Counted from the stretch's first letter, positions 45,168-54,019 are shown. The stretch is DNA of 64,000 nt from an uncultured Acidovorax sp. (GCA_913774625.1 CAJYHL010000041.1:1-64000), one strand, 5' to 3'. Translations and numbers: made by a program. The notes: generated from the sequence alone by a model not told the origin.

Positions 45168-45767
45168 CTAACGCGCCTTCGGCAGATCGGGAAACAGATG
45201 CAGGGCGGCGTACTGCAGCAGCATGATCGTCTTGCCGTCCCGTATCGTTCCCGCCTCGATCATCGCCAACGCCTCGGCGATGCCGACTTCCAGCACGGCG
45301 ATGTCCTCGCCTTCGGCCGCGATGCCGCCGCCCTCGGAGTGGCGGTCGCCGGGCTGGTATTCGCCCACGAAGAAGTGCAGGCGCTCGGTCACCGACCCCG
45401 GGCTCATGAAGGCATCGAAGACCTTGCGCACCTCGCGCACGCGAAAGCCCGTTTCCTCCTCGACTTCCGCGCGGATGCGGGCCTCGGGCTCGGCATCGTC
45501 CAGCAGGCCTGCAGGCGCTTCGATCAGCAGATCGTCATGGCCGTTGACGAAGGCCGGATAGCGCAGCTGCCGGGTAAGGATGACGGTGCGGCGCTGCGTG
45601 TCGTAGAGCAGGATGGTCGCGCCGTTGCCCCGGTCATAGGTCTCGCGCGACTGGCGCTGCCAGCTGCCGTCGCTGCGCTGGAACGAGAAAGTGGTCTTCT
45701 TCAAGACGTACCAGTCGTCCGAGAGGACCTGTACGTCTTCGACGCGGATGCGATGGGCGATGCTCAA
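45168..45767 (-). CDS. nudK: Nudix hydrolase, GDP-mannose pyrophosphatase NudK-like
   Basis: Cytoplasmic Nudix hydrolase of 199 aa (E. coli NudK 191), cleaving GDP-mannose or ADP-ribose-type nucleoside diphosphate sugars. The NudK-like regions are YDRGNGATILLYDT, AGLLDDAEPEARIRAE followed by VEEETGF (Nudix box, metal-binding Glu residues present), MSPGSVTERLHFF and EIRDGKT-like TIRDGKTIMLLQY. The start is a TTG at 45767 with AGGAG 7 nt upstream, which fits better than a TTG at 45803 that has no ribosome binding site. It converges on phoX with a shared terminator. Confidence 0.85.
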   Translation of the reverse strand: MSIAHRIRVEDVQVLSDDWYVLKKTTFSFQRSDGSWQRQSRETYDRGNGATILLYDTQRRTVILTRQLRYPAFVNGHDDLLIEAPAGLLDDAEPEARIRAEVEEETGFRVREVRKVFDAFMSPGSVTERLHFFVGEYQPGDRHSEGGGIAAEGEDIAVLEVGIAEALAMIEAGTIRDGKTIMLLQYAALHLFPDLPKAR

Positions 45768-45902
45768 GGAAATCTCCTGACGGGGGTTCGAAAGGTCGGG
45801 CAACGGCCCCGATCCAGCAAGCCAGCCAAGGCGAGGAATCGGAGGACAGGGTGAAAAGGCGATCGACGATGGGCCGGACTCATCAGGCCGGCCTCCCGGC
45901 CG

Positions 45903-48380
45903 TCAATCCACCACCGTCAGCTTGGCCACGGAAAGCGCCAGCCACTTGGTGCCGTGGCGCGGGAAGCTGACCTGGGCGCGGGCGTCGTCGCCCGAGCCTT
46001 CGAGCGCCAGCACCTTGCCTTCGCCGAACTTGGTGTGGAACACGGCCAGGCCCACGCGCAGGCCGTGGGCCGGCGGCGTCTTCTGCACCGGCACGGGCGG
46101 GCTGGCGAAGGTCTCGGACTTGAAGCCGAAACCGCCGCTGACGCTTGATTTGTAAGCGCCGCCTGCTCCGCTATTGGGAGCATACGTGCCGAAGCCCTGC
46201 TGCTTGGGCGTGATCCATTTCAGGGCGCCTTCGGGCAGCTCGTCGAAGAACCGGCTCTTGATGTTGTAGCGCGTCTGGCCGTGCAGCAGCCGGGTCTGCG
46301 AATGGCTGAGGTACAGGCGCTTGCGGGCGCGGGTGATGGCCACGTACATCAGGCGGCGCTCTTCCTCCAGGCCTTCGCGGTCGTTCATGGAGTTTTCGTG
46401 CGGGAACAGGCCCTCTTCCATGCCGCCGATGAAGACGCCGTCGAATTCCAGCCCCTTGCTGGCATGCACGGTCATGAGCTGCACCGCGTCCTGGCCGGCC
46501 TGGGCCTGGTTGTCGCCGGCCTCCAACGCGGCGTGGGTCAGGAAGGCGGCGAGCGGCGACAGGGTCTCGCCCGTGTCGGCATCGACGATGCCGGCCACCG
46601 GCGGCAGCGGCTCGTCGGTCTGCGGCAGGGCTGGGTCCAGGCCCTGGCTGGCCGGGCTTTGCGACAGGCCCGGCGCGGCGCGGCCGCCGTGCTCGTCCAC
46701 CGGCAGGGCCACGGCGTCGCGGCCGAAGCCTTCCTGGGTGACGAAGCTTTCGGCGGCGTTGACGAGTTCGTCCAGGTTCTCCAGCCGGTCGGCCCCTTCC
46801 TTTTCGTTGCGGTAGTGCTCCACCAGGCCGCTGGCTTCCAGCATCTGGCCGATGATGCCGCGCAGGTTCTGGCCCTGGGTCTGCTCGCGCATCACATCGA
46901 TCAGCGCGACGAAGGCGCCCAGGTTGGCGCCCGCCTTGCCGGGCACGGCACTCACCGCGTCGTGCAGCGAGCAGCCGGCCTGCCGGGACGCGTCCTGCAG
47001 CACTTCGATGGTGCGCGCGCCGATGCCGCGCGGCGGGAAATTCACCACCCGCAGGAAGCTGGTGTCGTCGTGCGGGTTCTCCAAAAGGCGCAGATAGGCC
47101 AGCGCGTGCTTGATCTCGGCGCGCTCGAAGAAGCGCAGGCCGCCATAGACGCGGTAGGGCACGCTGGCATTGAAGAGCGCCGATTCGATCACCCGGCTCT
47201 GCGCGTTGCTGCGGTAGAGCACGGCGATCTCCTTGCGCTCGAAGCCGTCGCTCCTCACCAGCTGCTTGATCTCATCGACCATCCACTGGGCCTCGGCCAG
47301 ATCGGACGAGGCCTCGTAGACGCGCACCGGCTCGCCCGGGCCCTGGGTAGTGCGCAGGTTCTTGCCCAGGCGGCGGCTGTTGTGGCTGATGAGGGCGTTG
47401 GCGGAGTCGAGGATGTTGCTGTAGCTGCGGTAGTTCTGCTCCAGCTTGATCTGGCGCTGCACATCGAACTCGCGCACGAAGTCGGCCATGTTGCCCACGC
47501 GCGCGCCGCGGAAGGCGTAGATGCTCTGGTCGTCGTCGCCCACGGCGATCACGCTGCCGTGCGTCTGCAGGCGCCCGTCCACCAGATCGCCGGCCAGCTG
47601 CTTGAGCCAGGCGTACTGCAGCTTGTTGGTGTCCTGGAATTCGTCCACCAGGATGTGGGCGAAGCGCCGCTGGTAGTGCTGGCGCACCGGGTCGTTGTCG
47701 CGGAGCAGCTCGAAGCTGCGCAGCATCAGCTCGCCGAAATCGACCACGCCTTCGCGCTGGCACTGCTCTTCGTAGAGCTGGTAGATCTCGACCTTCTTGC
47801 GGCTGTCGGCGTCGCGCGCTTCCACGTCGCCGGGGCGCAGGCCCTCTTCCTTGCAGCCGCTGATGAAGTAGGCCATCTGCTTCGGCGGAAAGCGCTCCTC
47901 GTCGATGTTGAACTGCTTGCACAGGCGCTTGACGGCCGAGAGCTGGTCCTGCGTGTCCAGAATCTGGAACGACTGCGGCAGCCCCGCCAGCTTGTAGTGC
48001 GCGCGCAGCAGACGGTTGCACAGGCCGTGGAAGGTGCCGATCCACATGCCGCGCACGCTCACCGGCAGCATGGCGCCCAGGCGGGCGACCATTTCCTTGG
48101 CGGCCTTGTTGGTGAAGGTGACGGCCAGGATGCCGCCGGGCGTGGCGTAGCCGTTCTGCAGCAGCCAGGCGATGCGCGTGGTCAGCACGCGGGTCTTGCC
48201 CGAACCGGCGCCCGCCAGGATGAGCGCGTGGCCCGCAGGCAGCGTGACGGCGGCGAGCTGCTCGTCGTTCAGGTTCTGCAGCAGGGGCGAAGCAGCGGGA
48301 TCGACGCGCGGCGCCGGGCCGGAATCGCCAGCGCCGAAAGGCGCATCGTGCGCGCCGGAAAACAGGTCATGAGAAGGCAT
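45903..48380 (-). CDS. uvrD: DNA helicase II UvrD
   Basis: ATP-dependent 3'-5' superfamily 1 helicase of 825 aa acting in nucleotide-excision and mismatch repair. Walker A is AGAGSGKT near residue 58, motif II is VDEFQDTN, and others include GDDDQSIYAFRGA, QNYRS, LMTVHASKGLEFD and VAITRARKRLYLSHS. An insert of about 60 residues, Pro/Ala-rich (GRAAPGLSQSPASQG, TDEPLPPVAG), lies before motif V. The C-terminus is a beta domain (VGLAVFHTKFGEGKVLALEG). Start ATG 48380 is standard. It may be co-transcribed with the RpiR gene upstream on the same strand, 123 bp away. Confidence 0.96.
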   Translation of the reverse strand: MPSHDLFSGAHDAPFGAGDSGPAPRVDPAASPLLQNLNDEQLAAVTLPAGHALILAGAGSGKTRVLTTRIAWLLQNGYATPGGILAVTFTNKAAKEMVARLGAMLPVSVRGMWIGTFHGLCNRLLRAHYKLAGLPQSFQILDTQDQLSAVKRLCKQFNIDEERFPPKQMAYFISGCKEEGLRPGDVEARDADSRKKVEIYQLYEEQCQREGVVDFGELMLRSFELLRDNDPVRQHYQRRFAHILVDEFQDTNKLQYAWLKQLAGDLVDGRLQTHGSVIAVGDDDQSIYAFRGARVGNMADFVREFDVQRQIKLEQNYRSYSNILDSANALISHNSRRLGKNLRTTQGPGEPVRVYEASSDLAEAQWMVDEIKQLVRSDGFERKEIAVLYRSNAQSRVIESALFNASVPYRVYGGLRFFERAEIKHALAYLRLLENPHDDTSFLRVVNFPPRGIGARTIEVLQDASRQAGCSLHDAVSAVPGKAGANLGAFVALIDVMREQTQGQNLRGIIGQMLEASGLVEHYRNEKEGADRLENLDELVNAAESFVTQEGFGRDAVALPVDEHGGRAAPGLSQSPASQGLDPALPQTDEPLPPVAGIVDADTGETLSPLAAFLTHAALEAGDNQAQAGQDAVQLMTVHASKGLEFDGVFIGGMEEGLFPHENSMNDREGLEEERRLMYVAITRARKRLYLSHSQTRLLHGQTRYNIKSRFFDELPEGALKWITPKQQGFGTYAPNSGAGGAYKSSVSGGFGFKSETFASPPVPVQKTPPAHGLRVGLAVFHTKFGEGKVLALEGSGDDARAQVSFPRHGTKWLALSVAKLTVVD

Positions 48381-48503
48381 GCCGCCATTGTAGGAAGCCG
48401 GCCCTCACCAGCCGGGCGCGAGGGCCAATCCCTATGCTTTCGATAGCAGCCTGCCCAGCCGCCATGCGCGCCAGCAGGCAAGAAAGGCTGCAAGGCGCCG
48501 AGG

Positions 48504-49373
48504 TCAGCCCAGCAGGCCGTCCAGCGCGTCGGCCTCGAAGCGCTGCCACAGGGCATCGCGCCGCTCCAGCGCCTCGCCCACGGCCTGGTGGCGCAGCTGG
48601 GCCACGGCGGACACCAGGGCGTTGCACAGGAAGAAGGCGGCGGTGTAGGAGTCGAAGGGCGACGCGTTGGCCGTGCGCACCACCAGGGTGTGCTGCGCAT
48701 GCGGCACGACGGGCGCGACCGGGCTGTCGGTGATGGCCGCGACGGTCGCACCCTGCGCCCGGAAATGCTGCGCCGCCCGCAGGCCGCCGGCCGAATAGCG
48801 GCGGATGGTGAACACCAGCAGCACGTCCTGCGACTCCACCCACAGCAGCCGGTCCACCGCGAAGGGAGCGCCATCGCCCAGGTCCTGCACGCCGGGGCGG
48901 CACATGTTGAGATGGGTGGCCAGATGGCTGGCGACGGGCGCGCTGTTCTTTTCGGCCAGCACGTACACGCGGCCTCCGGCCTGGGCCAGCAGCCGCGCGA
49001 CCGCTTCGAAGGCCGCCATGTCCAGGCCCCGGCGGGTGGCGGCCAGGTTGTGCAGGTCGTGCAGCAGGGCGTCTTCCAAGCACTCGGCCAGGCTGCGTTC
49101 GGCGCCCAGGGTGGCGGGTGCGCGCTGCGCGGCGGTCTGCAGGCGCGAGGTGACCTCGCTGCGGGCTTCGCGCCGCACTTCCGCCAGGCTGTCATAGCCC
49201 AGCTTGGCGAACATGCGCACCACGGTGGAGGCGCTCGTGCCGGAGCGCGCCGCGATAGCGCTGGCGGAGTCCAGCAAGCCGTCGGGGTAGTTGCGCAGCA
49301 GGTCTTCGGCCAGCGCGCGTTCGCTGGCGGTCAGGGAGGCGGCGCGCGAGGCGAGCCTTTCGGTCAGGAGCAT
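48504..49373 (-). CDS. RpiR/MurR-type transcriptional regulator
   Basis: Regulator of 289 aa. The N-terminal HTH (residues 1-75) has TASERALAEDLLRNYPDGL, the family signature, and GTSASTVVRMFAKLGYDSLAEV. The C-terminal SIS phosphosugar-binding domain (about 120-260) has VYVLAEKNSAPVASHLATHL. Since no sugar genes are near, the effector may be a non-sugar ligand. ATG 49373 follows a GGAGC-type element poorly; the frame runs to 49505. It diverges from the M20 peptidase gene. A palindrome, TGAAATATTCATTTCA, in the 193-bp gap is a likely binding site. Confidence 0.88.
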   Translation of the reverse strand: MLLTERLASRAASLTASERALAEDLLRNYPDGLLDSASAIAARSGTSASTVVRMFAKLGYDSLAEVRREARSEVTSRLQTAAQRAPATLGAERSLAECLEDALLHDLHNLAATRRGLDMAAFEAVARLLAQAGGRVYVLAEKNSAPVASHLATHLNMCRPGVQDLGDGAPFAVDRLLWVESQDVLLVFTIRRYSAGGLRAAQHFRAQGATVAAITDSPVAPVVPHAQHTLVVRTANASPFDSYTAAFFLCNALVSAVAQLRHQAVGEALERRDALWQRFEADALDGLLG

Positions 49374-49487
49374 GGCGGCTGCGAAGAAAGAAGGAAAGGC
49401 GAAGGCGAAGGCGGTCGATGAAGGATGCCTGTGACGGGCGCCGGATGCGCGCATTGTGCATGGGGGACGCGCGGCTCCATGCAGCCA

Positions 49488-49535
49488 TTGAAATGCACAT
49501 TGCAAACAAATATCATTGATGAAATATTCATTTCA
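49488..49535 (+). promoter_or_regulatory. Promoter and operator of the M20 peptidase gene
   Basis: TTGAAA (49488-49493), 17 bp, TATCAT (49511-49516): 5 of 6 matches in each box. The predicted transcription start at about 49523 falls inside the palindrome TGAAAT-ATTC-ATTTCA (49520-49535), a position for repression by the divergent RpiR-type regulator. Confidence 0.7.
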
Positions 49536-49566
49536 AAGCATCGCACTCGCTGCATGCTGACCATTC

Positions 49567-50754
49567 ATGACCACCACGCCTGCGGCGACCGCCGCCCTTG
49601 CCCCACCCGACTCCGCCCGGCCCGCGCTGGACTGGCTCGCCTCGCAGCAGCAGGCCATGGCCGGCCTGCTGGAGCAGATCGTGAACATCGACAGCGGCAG
49701 CGGCCATGAGGCTGGCGTGCGCCAGGTCGCGGCCCTGCTGCGCGCCCGGCTGGAATCCGCCGGCATCGCCGTGCAGACCCTGCCCCAGCCGGGCTGGGGC
49801 GAATGCCTGCTGGCGCGCGTGCCCGGCAACGCGGCGGGCGCTGCCGGCCATTACCAGCTCATGGGGCACATGGACACGGTGTTTCCGCTGGGCACGGCGG
49901 CGGAGCGCCCCTGGCGCGTGGAAGCAGGCAAGGCCTACGGCCCGGGCGTGGCGGACATGAAGTCGGGCCTGGTGCTGAACGTCTTCGTGGCCGAGGCGCT
50001 GGCGCGCTTCGGTGGCAACGCCACGCCCGTGCATCTGCTCTTCACCTGCGATGAGGAAGTGGGTTCGCCCGCCTGCCGCAGCGTGATCCGCGAGCATGTG
50101 CAGGGCGCCCGCGCCGTGCTCAACGCCGAGCCCGGCCGCATCAGCGGCAACGTGGTCAACGAGCGCAAAGGCTCCTACCACCTGCATTTCGAGGTGAAGG
50201 GCGTGGCCGCGCATGCCGGCGTCAACCCCACCCAGGGCGCCAGCGCCATCGACGCCATGGCCCGCAAGATCCTGGCCCTGCACGCGCTGACCGGCTGCGA
50301 GCCCGGCATCACCGTGAACGTGGGCGTGGTGCAGGGCGGCATGGCCTCCAACGTCGTGGCACCGCTGGCCACCGCGCACGTCGATCTGCGCTACACCGCG
50401 CAGAACGACCTGGAGGGCGTGCTGGCGCGCATCCAGGCCGTGATCGAAGAGGAATCGCTGCCGCGCACCAGCGGCCGCATCCTCGCGCGCACCGGCACCC
50501 TGCCCATGGCGCGCACGCCCGACGCCCTGCTGCAGACCTACCAGCGCTGCGCCGCCCAGGTCGGCTTCGCGGTCGAGGGCGAGCCCACCGGCGGCGCGGC
50601 CGACAGCGGCATCACGTCGGACATGGGCATCCCCTCGCTCTGCGCCCTGGGCCCGGTGGGCGGCTACGCGCACAGCGAGCGCGAGTTCTGCGACCTGGCC
50701 ACCTTCGTGCCGCGCGCCCAGGCGCTGGCGCTGACGCTGATGGCGCTGGGCTGA
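49567..50754 (+). CDS. M20 family metallopeptidase (carboxypeptidase G2-like)
   Basis: Zinc-dependent exopeptidase of 395 aa, related to glutamate carboxypeptidase (CPG2). Metal and catalytic motifs are MGHMDTVFPLG (His and Asp), YGPGVADMKSG (bridging Asp) and TCDEEVGSPA (catalytic and metal Glu). Later come HAGVNPTQGASAIDAM and GGAADSGITSDMGIPSLCALGPVG. The substrate could be an acyl-glutamate such as folate or another N-acyl amino acid. The N-terminus is Thr/Ala/Pro-rich without a signal peptide. It lies 52 bp before a Bug receptor gene, probably in one operon with it, under an RpiR-type operator. Confidence 0.9.
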   Translation: MTTTPAATAALAPPDSARPALDWLASQQQAMAGLLEQIVNIDSGSGHEAGVRQVAALLRARLESAGIAVQTLPQPGWGECLLARVPGNAAGAAGHYQLMGHMDTVFPLGTAAERPWRVEAGKAYGPGVADMKSGLVLNVFVAEALARFGGNATPVHLLFTCDEEVGSPACRSVIREHVQGARAVLNAEPGRISGNVVNERKGSYHLHFEVKGVAAHAGVNPTQGASAIDAMARKILALHALTGCEPGITVNVGVVQGGMASNVVAPLATAHVDLRYTAQNDLEGVLARIQAVIEEESLPRTSGRILARTGTLPMARTPDALLQTYQRCAAQVGFAVEGEPTGGAADSGITSDMGIPSLCALGPVGGYAHSEREFCDLATFVPRAQALALTLMALG

Positions 50755-50805
50755 CCCGTCCCGTTTCCTTCTCTTTTCCGCTTCCTGTTCGTTGACTTTC
50801 TGCAG

Positions 50806-51819
50806 ATGCCTTCCATGACCCGCACCACCTCTTCCGCCTCCCGCCGCCAGTTCCTCGCCGCCGGCCTGGGCCTGGCCGGCGCCGCCGCCCTGCCCGCCTT
50901 CGCCGCCCAGGGCGGGAAGTACCCCAGCCGTCCCATCACCCTGGTCGTGCCTTTCCCGCCCGGCGGCTCGGTGGACATGATGGCCCGCCAGTACAGCGAA
51001 TCGCTGGGCCGCATCCTGGGCGTACCCCTGGTGGTGGACAACAAGCCCGGCGCGGGCGGCTCCATCGGCACGCAGCTGGTCGCCCGCGCTCCGGCCGACG
51101 GCTACACCCTGGTCGTCTCGTCGCAGAGCAGCCACCTGGCCAACCCGCTGGTGCAGCCCAAGCTGGGCTACGACCCGATCAAGGACTTCGAGAACATCGC
51201 CATCCTGGGCCGCCAGCCCAATGTGCTGGTGGTGCATCCCAGCGTGCCGGCCAAGACCTTCGCCGAGTTCGTGGCCTACCTCAAGGCCAACCCCGGCCAG
51301 GTCAACTTCGCCACGGCCGGCGCCGGCAGCATGGGCCAGATCAATGCAGAGGCCTTCCTGCAGGCCGTGGGCGCCAAGGGCGTGCATATCCCCTACCGCG
51401 GCGGCTCGCCCTACGTGACGGCCATCCTGGGCGGCGAAGTGCAGTTCGCGCTCGACAACCTGCTGGTGTTCCTGCAGCACATCCAGGCCGGCAAGCTGCG
51501 CGCCCTGGCCGTGGCATCGGACACCCGCGTCGCCCAGCTACCCGACGTGCCCACCTTCGCCGAGCTGGGCCTGCCCGCGCTCAACCAGACCTCGTGGACC
51601 GGCATCGCCGCGCCCGCCGGCACGCCGGCCGACATCGTCAAGACGCTGCACCGCGCCATCCGCAAGGCCGCGACCGAGCCGGCCATGATCGAGAACCTGA
51701 AGGCACGCGGCGTGATCCCGCCCGAGGAACTCTCGCCTGCCGGCTTCGAGAAGATGATGTCCGACCGCCTCGCCTCCTACGGCGAAGTGGTGCGCAAGGC
51801 CAACATCAAGCCCGAGTGA
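50806..51819 (+). CDS. Bug-family tricarboxylate transporter receptor
   Basis: Periplasmic solute receptor of 337 aa with a Tat-like signal (ASRRQFLAAGLGLAGAAAL, ending near AFAAQ). Family features are PSRPITLVVPFPPGGSVDMMAR, VVDNKPGAGGSIGTQLVA, DGYTLVVSS, PYRGGSPYVTAILGGEVQ and the C-terminal KANIKPE. It is an orphan: no tctAB genes are near. The M20 peptidase directly upstream and the shared RpiR-type operator suggest its ligand is the peptidase's substrate, such as an N-acyl amino acid; this is an inference from context. ATG 50806 or 50815 are both possible. Confidence 0.92.
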   Translation: MPSMTRTTSSASRRQFLAAGLGLAGAAALPAFAAQGGKYPSRPITLVVPFPPGGSVDMMARQYSESLGRILGVPLVVDNKPGAGGSIGTQLVARAPADGYTLVVSSQSSHLANPLVQPKLGYDPIKDFENIAILGRQPNVLVVHPSVPAKTFAEFVAYLKANPGQVNFATAGAGSMGQINAEAFLQAVGAKGVHIPYRGGSPYVTAILGGEVQFALDNLLVFLQHIQAGKLRALAVASDTRVAQLPDVPTFAELGLPALNQTSWTGIAAPAGTPADIVKTLHRAIRKAATEPAMIENLKARGVIPPEELSPAGFEKMMSDRLASYGEVVRKANIKPE

Positions 51820-51919
51820 CATCCCGGCGCGCGGGCGGCTGGCAGATGCCGGGCCAGCGCGCGCCCGGCGCTTGTGGGAACATGGAGCGGTCCGTCCACC
51901 CCTGACCTCGCCGACCGCC

Positions 51920-52645
51920 ATGCGCCCACCACGCCTCACCGCCGCCTTCGCCTCCGTCCTCGTCGCCGGCACACCGCTGCTGGCGCAGTCCCGATCGGTC
52001 TGCTCCAGCGACGGCCAGGCCCAGCCTGTGGCACTGGTCGAGCGCTTCATCAATGCCGACTGCGGCGACTGCTGGAGCCAGGCCCCGGCCCTCGTGCCCG
52101 GCCCGTCGGCACAGGTGCTCGACTGGATCGTGCCCGGCACGCGGCTGGGCGATGACGCGCCGCTGGCCGCGGCGGCCCTGCGCGAATCGCTGGAGCGGCT
52201 GCAGCAGCTGCACCGCCCCGTGCCGGCCACCACCGACATCCACGTCAGCGAGGTCGGCACCGAGGCCGCCTCGCCCGGCCGCCTGCGCGTGATGGCCGGC
52301 CCGCCCGTGAACGACTACCGCGCCGCTGCGATCAGCCTGCCGCGTAGCAAGGCGGTGACCCAGCCGACCTACCGCTACACCCTGCTGCTGGTCGAAAGCC
52401 TGCCCGCCGGCACCGAAGGATCAGCCGCCCCCCGCAACCTGGTGAGGAACATGCTGCAGGACAGCTGGACCCAGGCCAACGAGCTGCCGCACAGCGAGCG
52501 CGGCCTGCGGTGGCTGGAAAGGCGCCCCATGCGCATGCCCGACGGCACCGACCCCGAGCGCATGAACGTGGTGGGCTGGCTGGAGGACGCGGACGGGCGC
52601 GTCGTGGCGGCGGCCCGATCGCGCTGCACGCCTTCGCCCCGCTGA
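51920..52645 (+). CDS. Secreted protein with a CxxC motif, unknown function
   Basis: A 241-aa protein I do not recognise. A signal peptide covers about residues 1-22 (LLAQS). The mature N-terminus has C in RSVCSSDGQ and a thioredoxin-like CGDCW around residue 50 in ALVERFINADCGDCWSQAP, similar in arrangement to the DUF1223 active site region, but the rest does not follow that family clearly. A later domain has TYRYTLLLVESLP and NMLQDSW, repeated in some beta-sandwich proteins. ATG at 51920 is chosen for the signal peptide. It may end at the terminator-like hairpin 52688-52722. Redox or copper-linked function is possible but unproved. Confidence 0.6.
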   Translation: MRPPRLTAAFASVLVAGTPLLAQSRSVCSSDGQAQPVALVERFINADCGDCWSQAPALVPGPSAQVLDWIVPGTRLGDDAPLAAAALRESLERLQQLHRPVPATTDIHVSEVGTEAASPGRLRVMAGPPVNDYRAAAISLPRSKAVTQPTYRYTLLLVESLPAGTEGSAAPRNLVRNMLQDSWTQANELPHSERGLRWLERRPMRMPDGTDPERMNVVGWLEDADGRVVAAARSRCTPSPR

Positions 52646-52676
52646 GCTTGCGAGCACGCGGTTTATGCCGCGAGGG

Positions 52677-52722
52677 TAGAATCAATCACCGGGCCCAAGT
52701 TTTTTGGCGTCCGGTTTTTTTT
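52677..52722 (+). promoter_or_regulatory. -10 box followed at once by a terminator-like hairpin before guaC
   Basis: TAGAAT (52677-52682) is a good -10 box, with no convincing -35. A hairpin starts six bases later: ACCGG (52688-52692) pairs with CCGGT (52711-52715), enclosing CCAA/TTGG, then T8 (52715-52722). It could terminate the upstream gene, or act as an attenuator at the 5' end of the guaC message. No other AT-rich -10 is evident between it and the guaC start. Confidence 0.5.
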
Positions 52723-52797
52723 GGTGCCTGCGCACAGCAGGGCTCGGCAGCGCCGCACGGCGCGCCCTCCAGACCGGTCTCCAAGCCAAGCGCCCCA

Positions 52798-52822
52798 TCG
52801 GGCAGGAAATTCTTCCTCCCGA
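52798..52822 (+). promoter_or_regulatory. Hairpin just before the guaC ribosome binding site
   Basis: TCGGG-C-AGGAA (52798-52808) pairs with TTCCTCCCGA (52813-52822) around loop ATTC, a 10-bp stem with one bulged C. It ends 8 nt before the AGGAG at 52831-52835. The CTCC in its right arm could instead pair with the GGAG of the ribosome binding site, giving a possible switch. Confidence 0.45.
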
Positions 52823-52846
52823 CCTTTCACAGGAGCTTGGAATCTC

Positions 52847-53824
52847 ATGGAAATCTTCGACTACGACAACGTTCTTCTGCTGCCGCGCAAGTGCCGCGTG
52901 GAAAGCCGGTCCGAGTGCGACACCAGCGTCACGCTGGGCCAGCGCAGCTTCCGCCTGCCGGTGGTGCCGGCCAACATGAAGACCGTGGTGGATGAAAAGA
53001 TCTGCCGCTGGCTGGCCGCCAACGGCTACTTCTACGTCATGCACCGCTTCGACCTGGACAACGTGCAGTTCGTGCGCGACATGCACGCGGCCGGCAGCTT
53101 CGCCTCCATCTCGCTGGGCGTGAAGCAGCCCGACTACGCCACCGTGGACACGCTGGCCGCCGAAGGCCTGGTGCCCGAATACATCACCATCGACATCGCC
53201 CACGGCCATGCCGACAGCGTGAAGAACATGATCGGCTACCTGAAGGAAAAGCTGCCCGGCTCCTTCGTCATCGCCGGCAACGTGGCCACGCCCGAAGCCG
53301 TGATCGACCTGGAGAACTGGGGCGCCGACGCCACCAAGGTCGGCGTGGGCCCGGGCAAGGTGTGCATCACCAAGCTCAAGACCGGCTTCGGCACGGGCGG
53401 CTGGCAGCTGTCGGCGCTCAAGTGGTGCGCCCGCGTGGCCACCAAGCCCATCATCGCGGACGGCGGCATCCGCAGCCACGGCGACATCGCCAAGAGCATC
53501 CGCTTCGGCGCCACCATGGTGATGATCGGCTCGCTCTTCGCCGGCCACGAAGAGTCGCCCGGCCAGACCGTGGAAGTCGATGGCGAGCGCTTCAAGGAGT
53601 ACTACGGCTCCGCCAGCGACTTCAACAAGGGCGAATACAAGCACGTCGAAGGCAAGCGCATCCTCGAACCCATCAAGGGCACGCTGGCCGCCACCCTGAC
53701 CGAGATGGAGCAGGACGTGCAGAGCTCCATCAGCTATGCCGGCGGCACGAAGCTGATGGACGTGCGCAAGGTCAACTACGTGATCCTGGGCGGCGACAAC
53801 GCGGGCGAGCACCTGCTGATGTGA
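52847..53824 (+). CDS. guaC: GMP reductase
   Basis: Converts GMP to IMP with NADPH, recycling guanine nucleotides. The 325-aa protein belongs to the IMPDH/GMPR family and has the GuaC-type sequence: [30 protein letters not shown] (which sets it apart from IMPDH), [15 protein letters not shown] with catalytic C173, and [22 protein letters not shown] domains are absent, as expected. AGGAG lies 11 nt before ATG 52847. A leader of about 150 nt with a terminator-like hairpin and a second hairpin before the ribosome binding site suggests regulation at RNA level. A strong terminator follows. Confidence 0.95.
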   Translation: MEIFDYDNVLLLPRKCRVESRSECDTSVTLGQRSFRLPVVPANMKTVVDEKICRWLAANGYFYVMHRFDLDNVQFVRDMHAAGSFASISLGVKQPDYATVDTLAAEGLVPEYITIDIAHGHADSVKNMIGYLKEKLPGSFVIAGNVATPEAVIDLENWGADATKVGVGPGKVCITKLKTGFGTGGWQLSALKWCARVATKPIIADGGIRSHGDIAKSIRFGATMVMIGSLFAGHEESPGQTVEVDGERFKEYYGSASDFNKGEYKHVEGKRILEPIKGTLAATLTEMEQDVQSSISYAGGTKLMDVRKVNYVILGGDNAGEHLLM

Positions 53825-53831
53825 GGCCCTG

Positions 53832-53855
53832 GAGGGCCCGCGCGGCCCTCTTTTT
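53832..53855 (+). terminator. Intrinsic terminator of guaC
   Basis: GAGGGCC, loop CGCGC, GGCCCTC, then T5 (53851-53855). The perfect 7-bp GC stem starts 7 bp after the stop codon. Confidence 0.92.
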
Positions 53856-53874
53856 CAAAAATTTTTCGCAGCAC

Positions 53875-53904
53875 TTGCACCGAACCAAAAAATTCGTGCA
53901 TAAT
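53875..53904 (+). promoter_or_regulatory. Promoter of the tRNA-Lys gene
   Basis: TTGCAC (53875-53880), 18 bp, CATAAT (53899-53904) preceded by TG. The predicted transcription start lies about 33 bp before the tRNA. The window between guaC and the tRNA is otherwise empty. Confidence 0.75.
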
Positions 53905-53943
53905 TCGAGGCTCTGCAGCAACGCAGACACGAATTAAAAAAGT

Positions 53944-54019
53944 GGGTTCTTAGCTCAGTTGGTAGAGCAGCGGACTCTTAATCCGTAGGTCGAGTGTTCG
54001 AGTCACTCAGGACCCACCA
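53944..54019 (+). tRNA. tRNA-Lys (CTT)
   Basis: 76 nt with the CCA end encoded. The acceptor stem GGGTTCT pairs with AGGACCC with one G-T pair. The D arm is TAGCTCAGTTGGTAGAGCA, the anticodon CTT lies at 53977-53979 in loop CTCTTAA, and the T arm is GTGTTCGAGTCAC, carrying GTTCGA. The T-arm stem GAGTG/CACTC (with TTCGAGT loop) is intact. It is monocistronic, with its own promoter and terminator. Confidence 0.97.
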
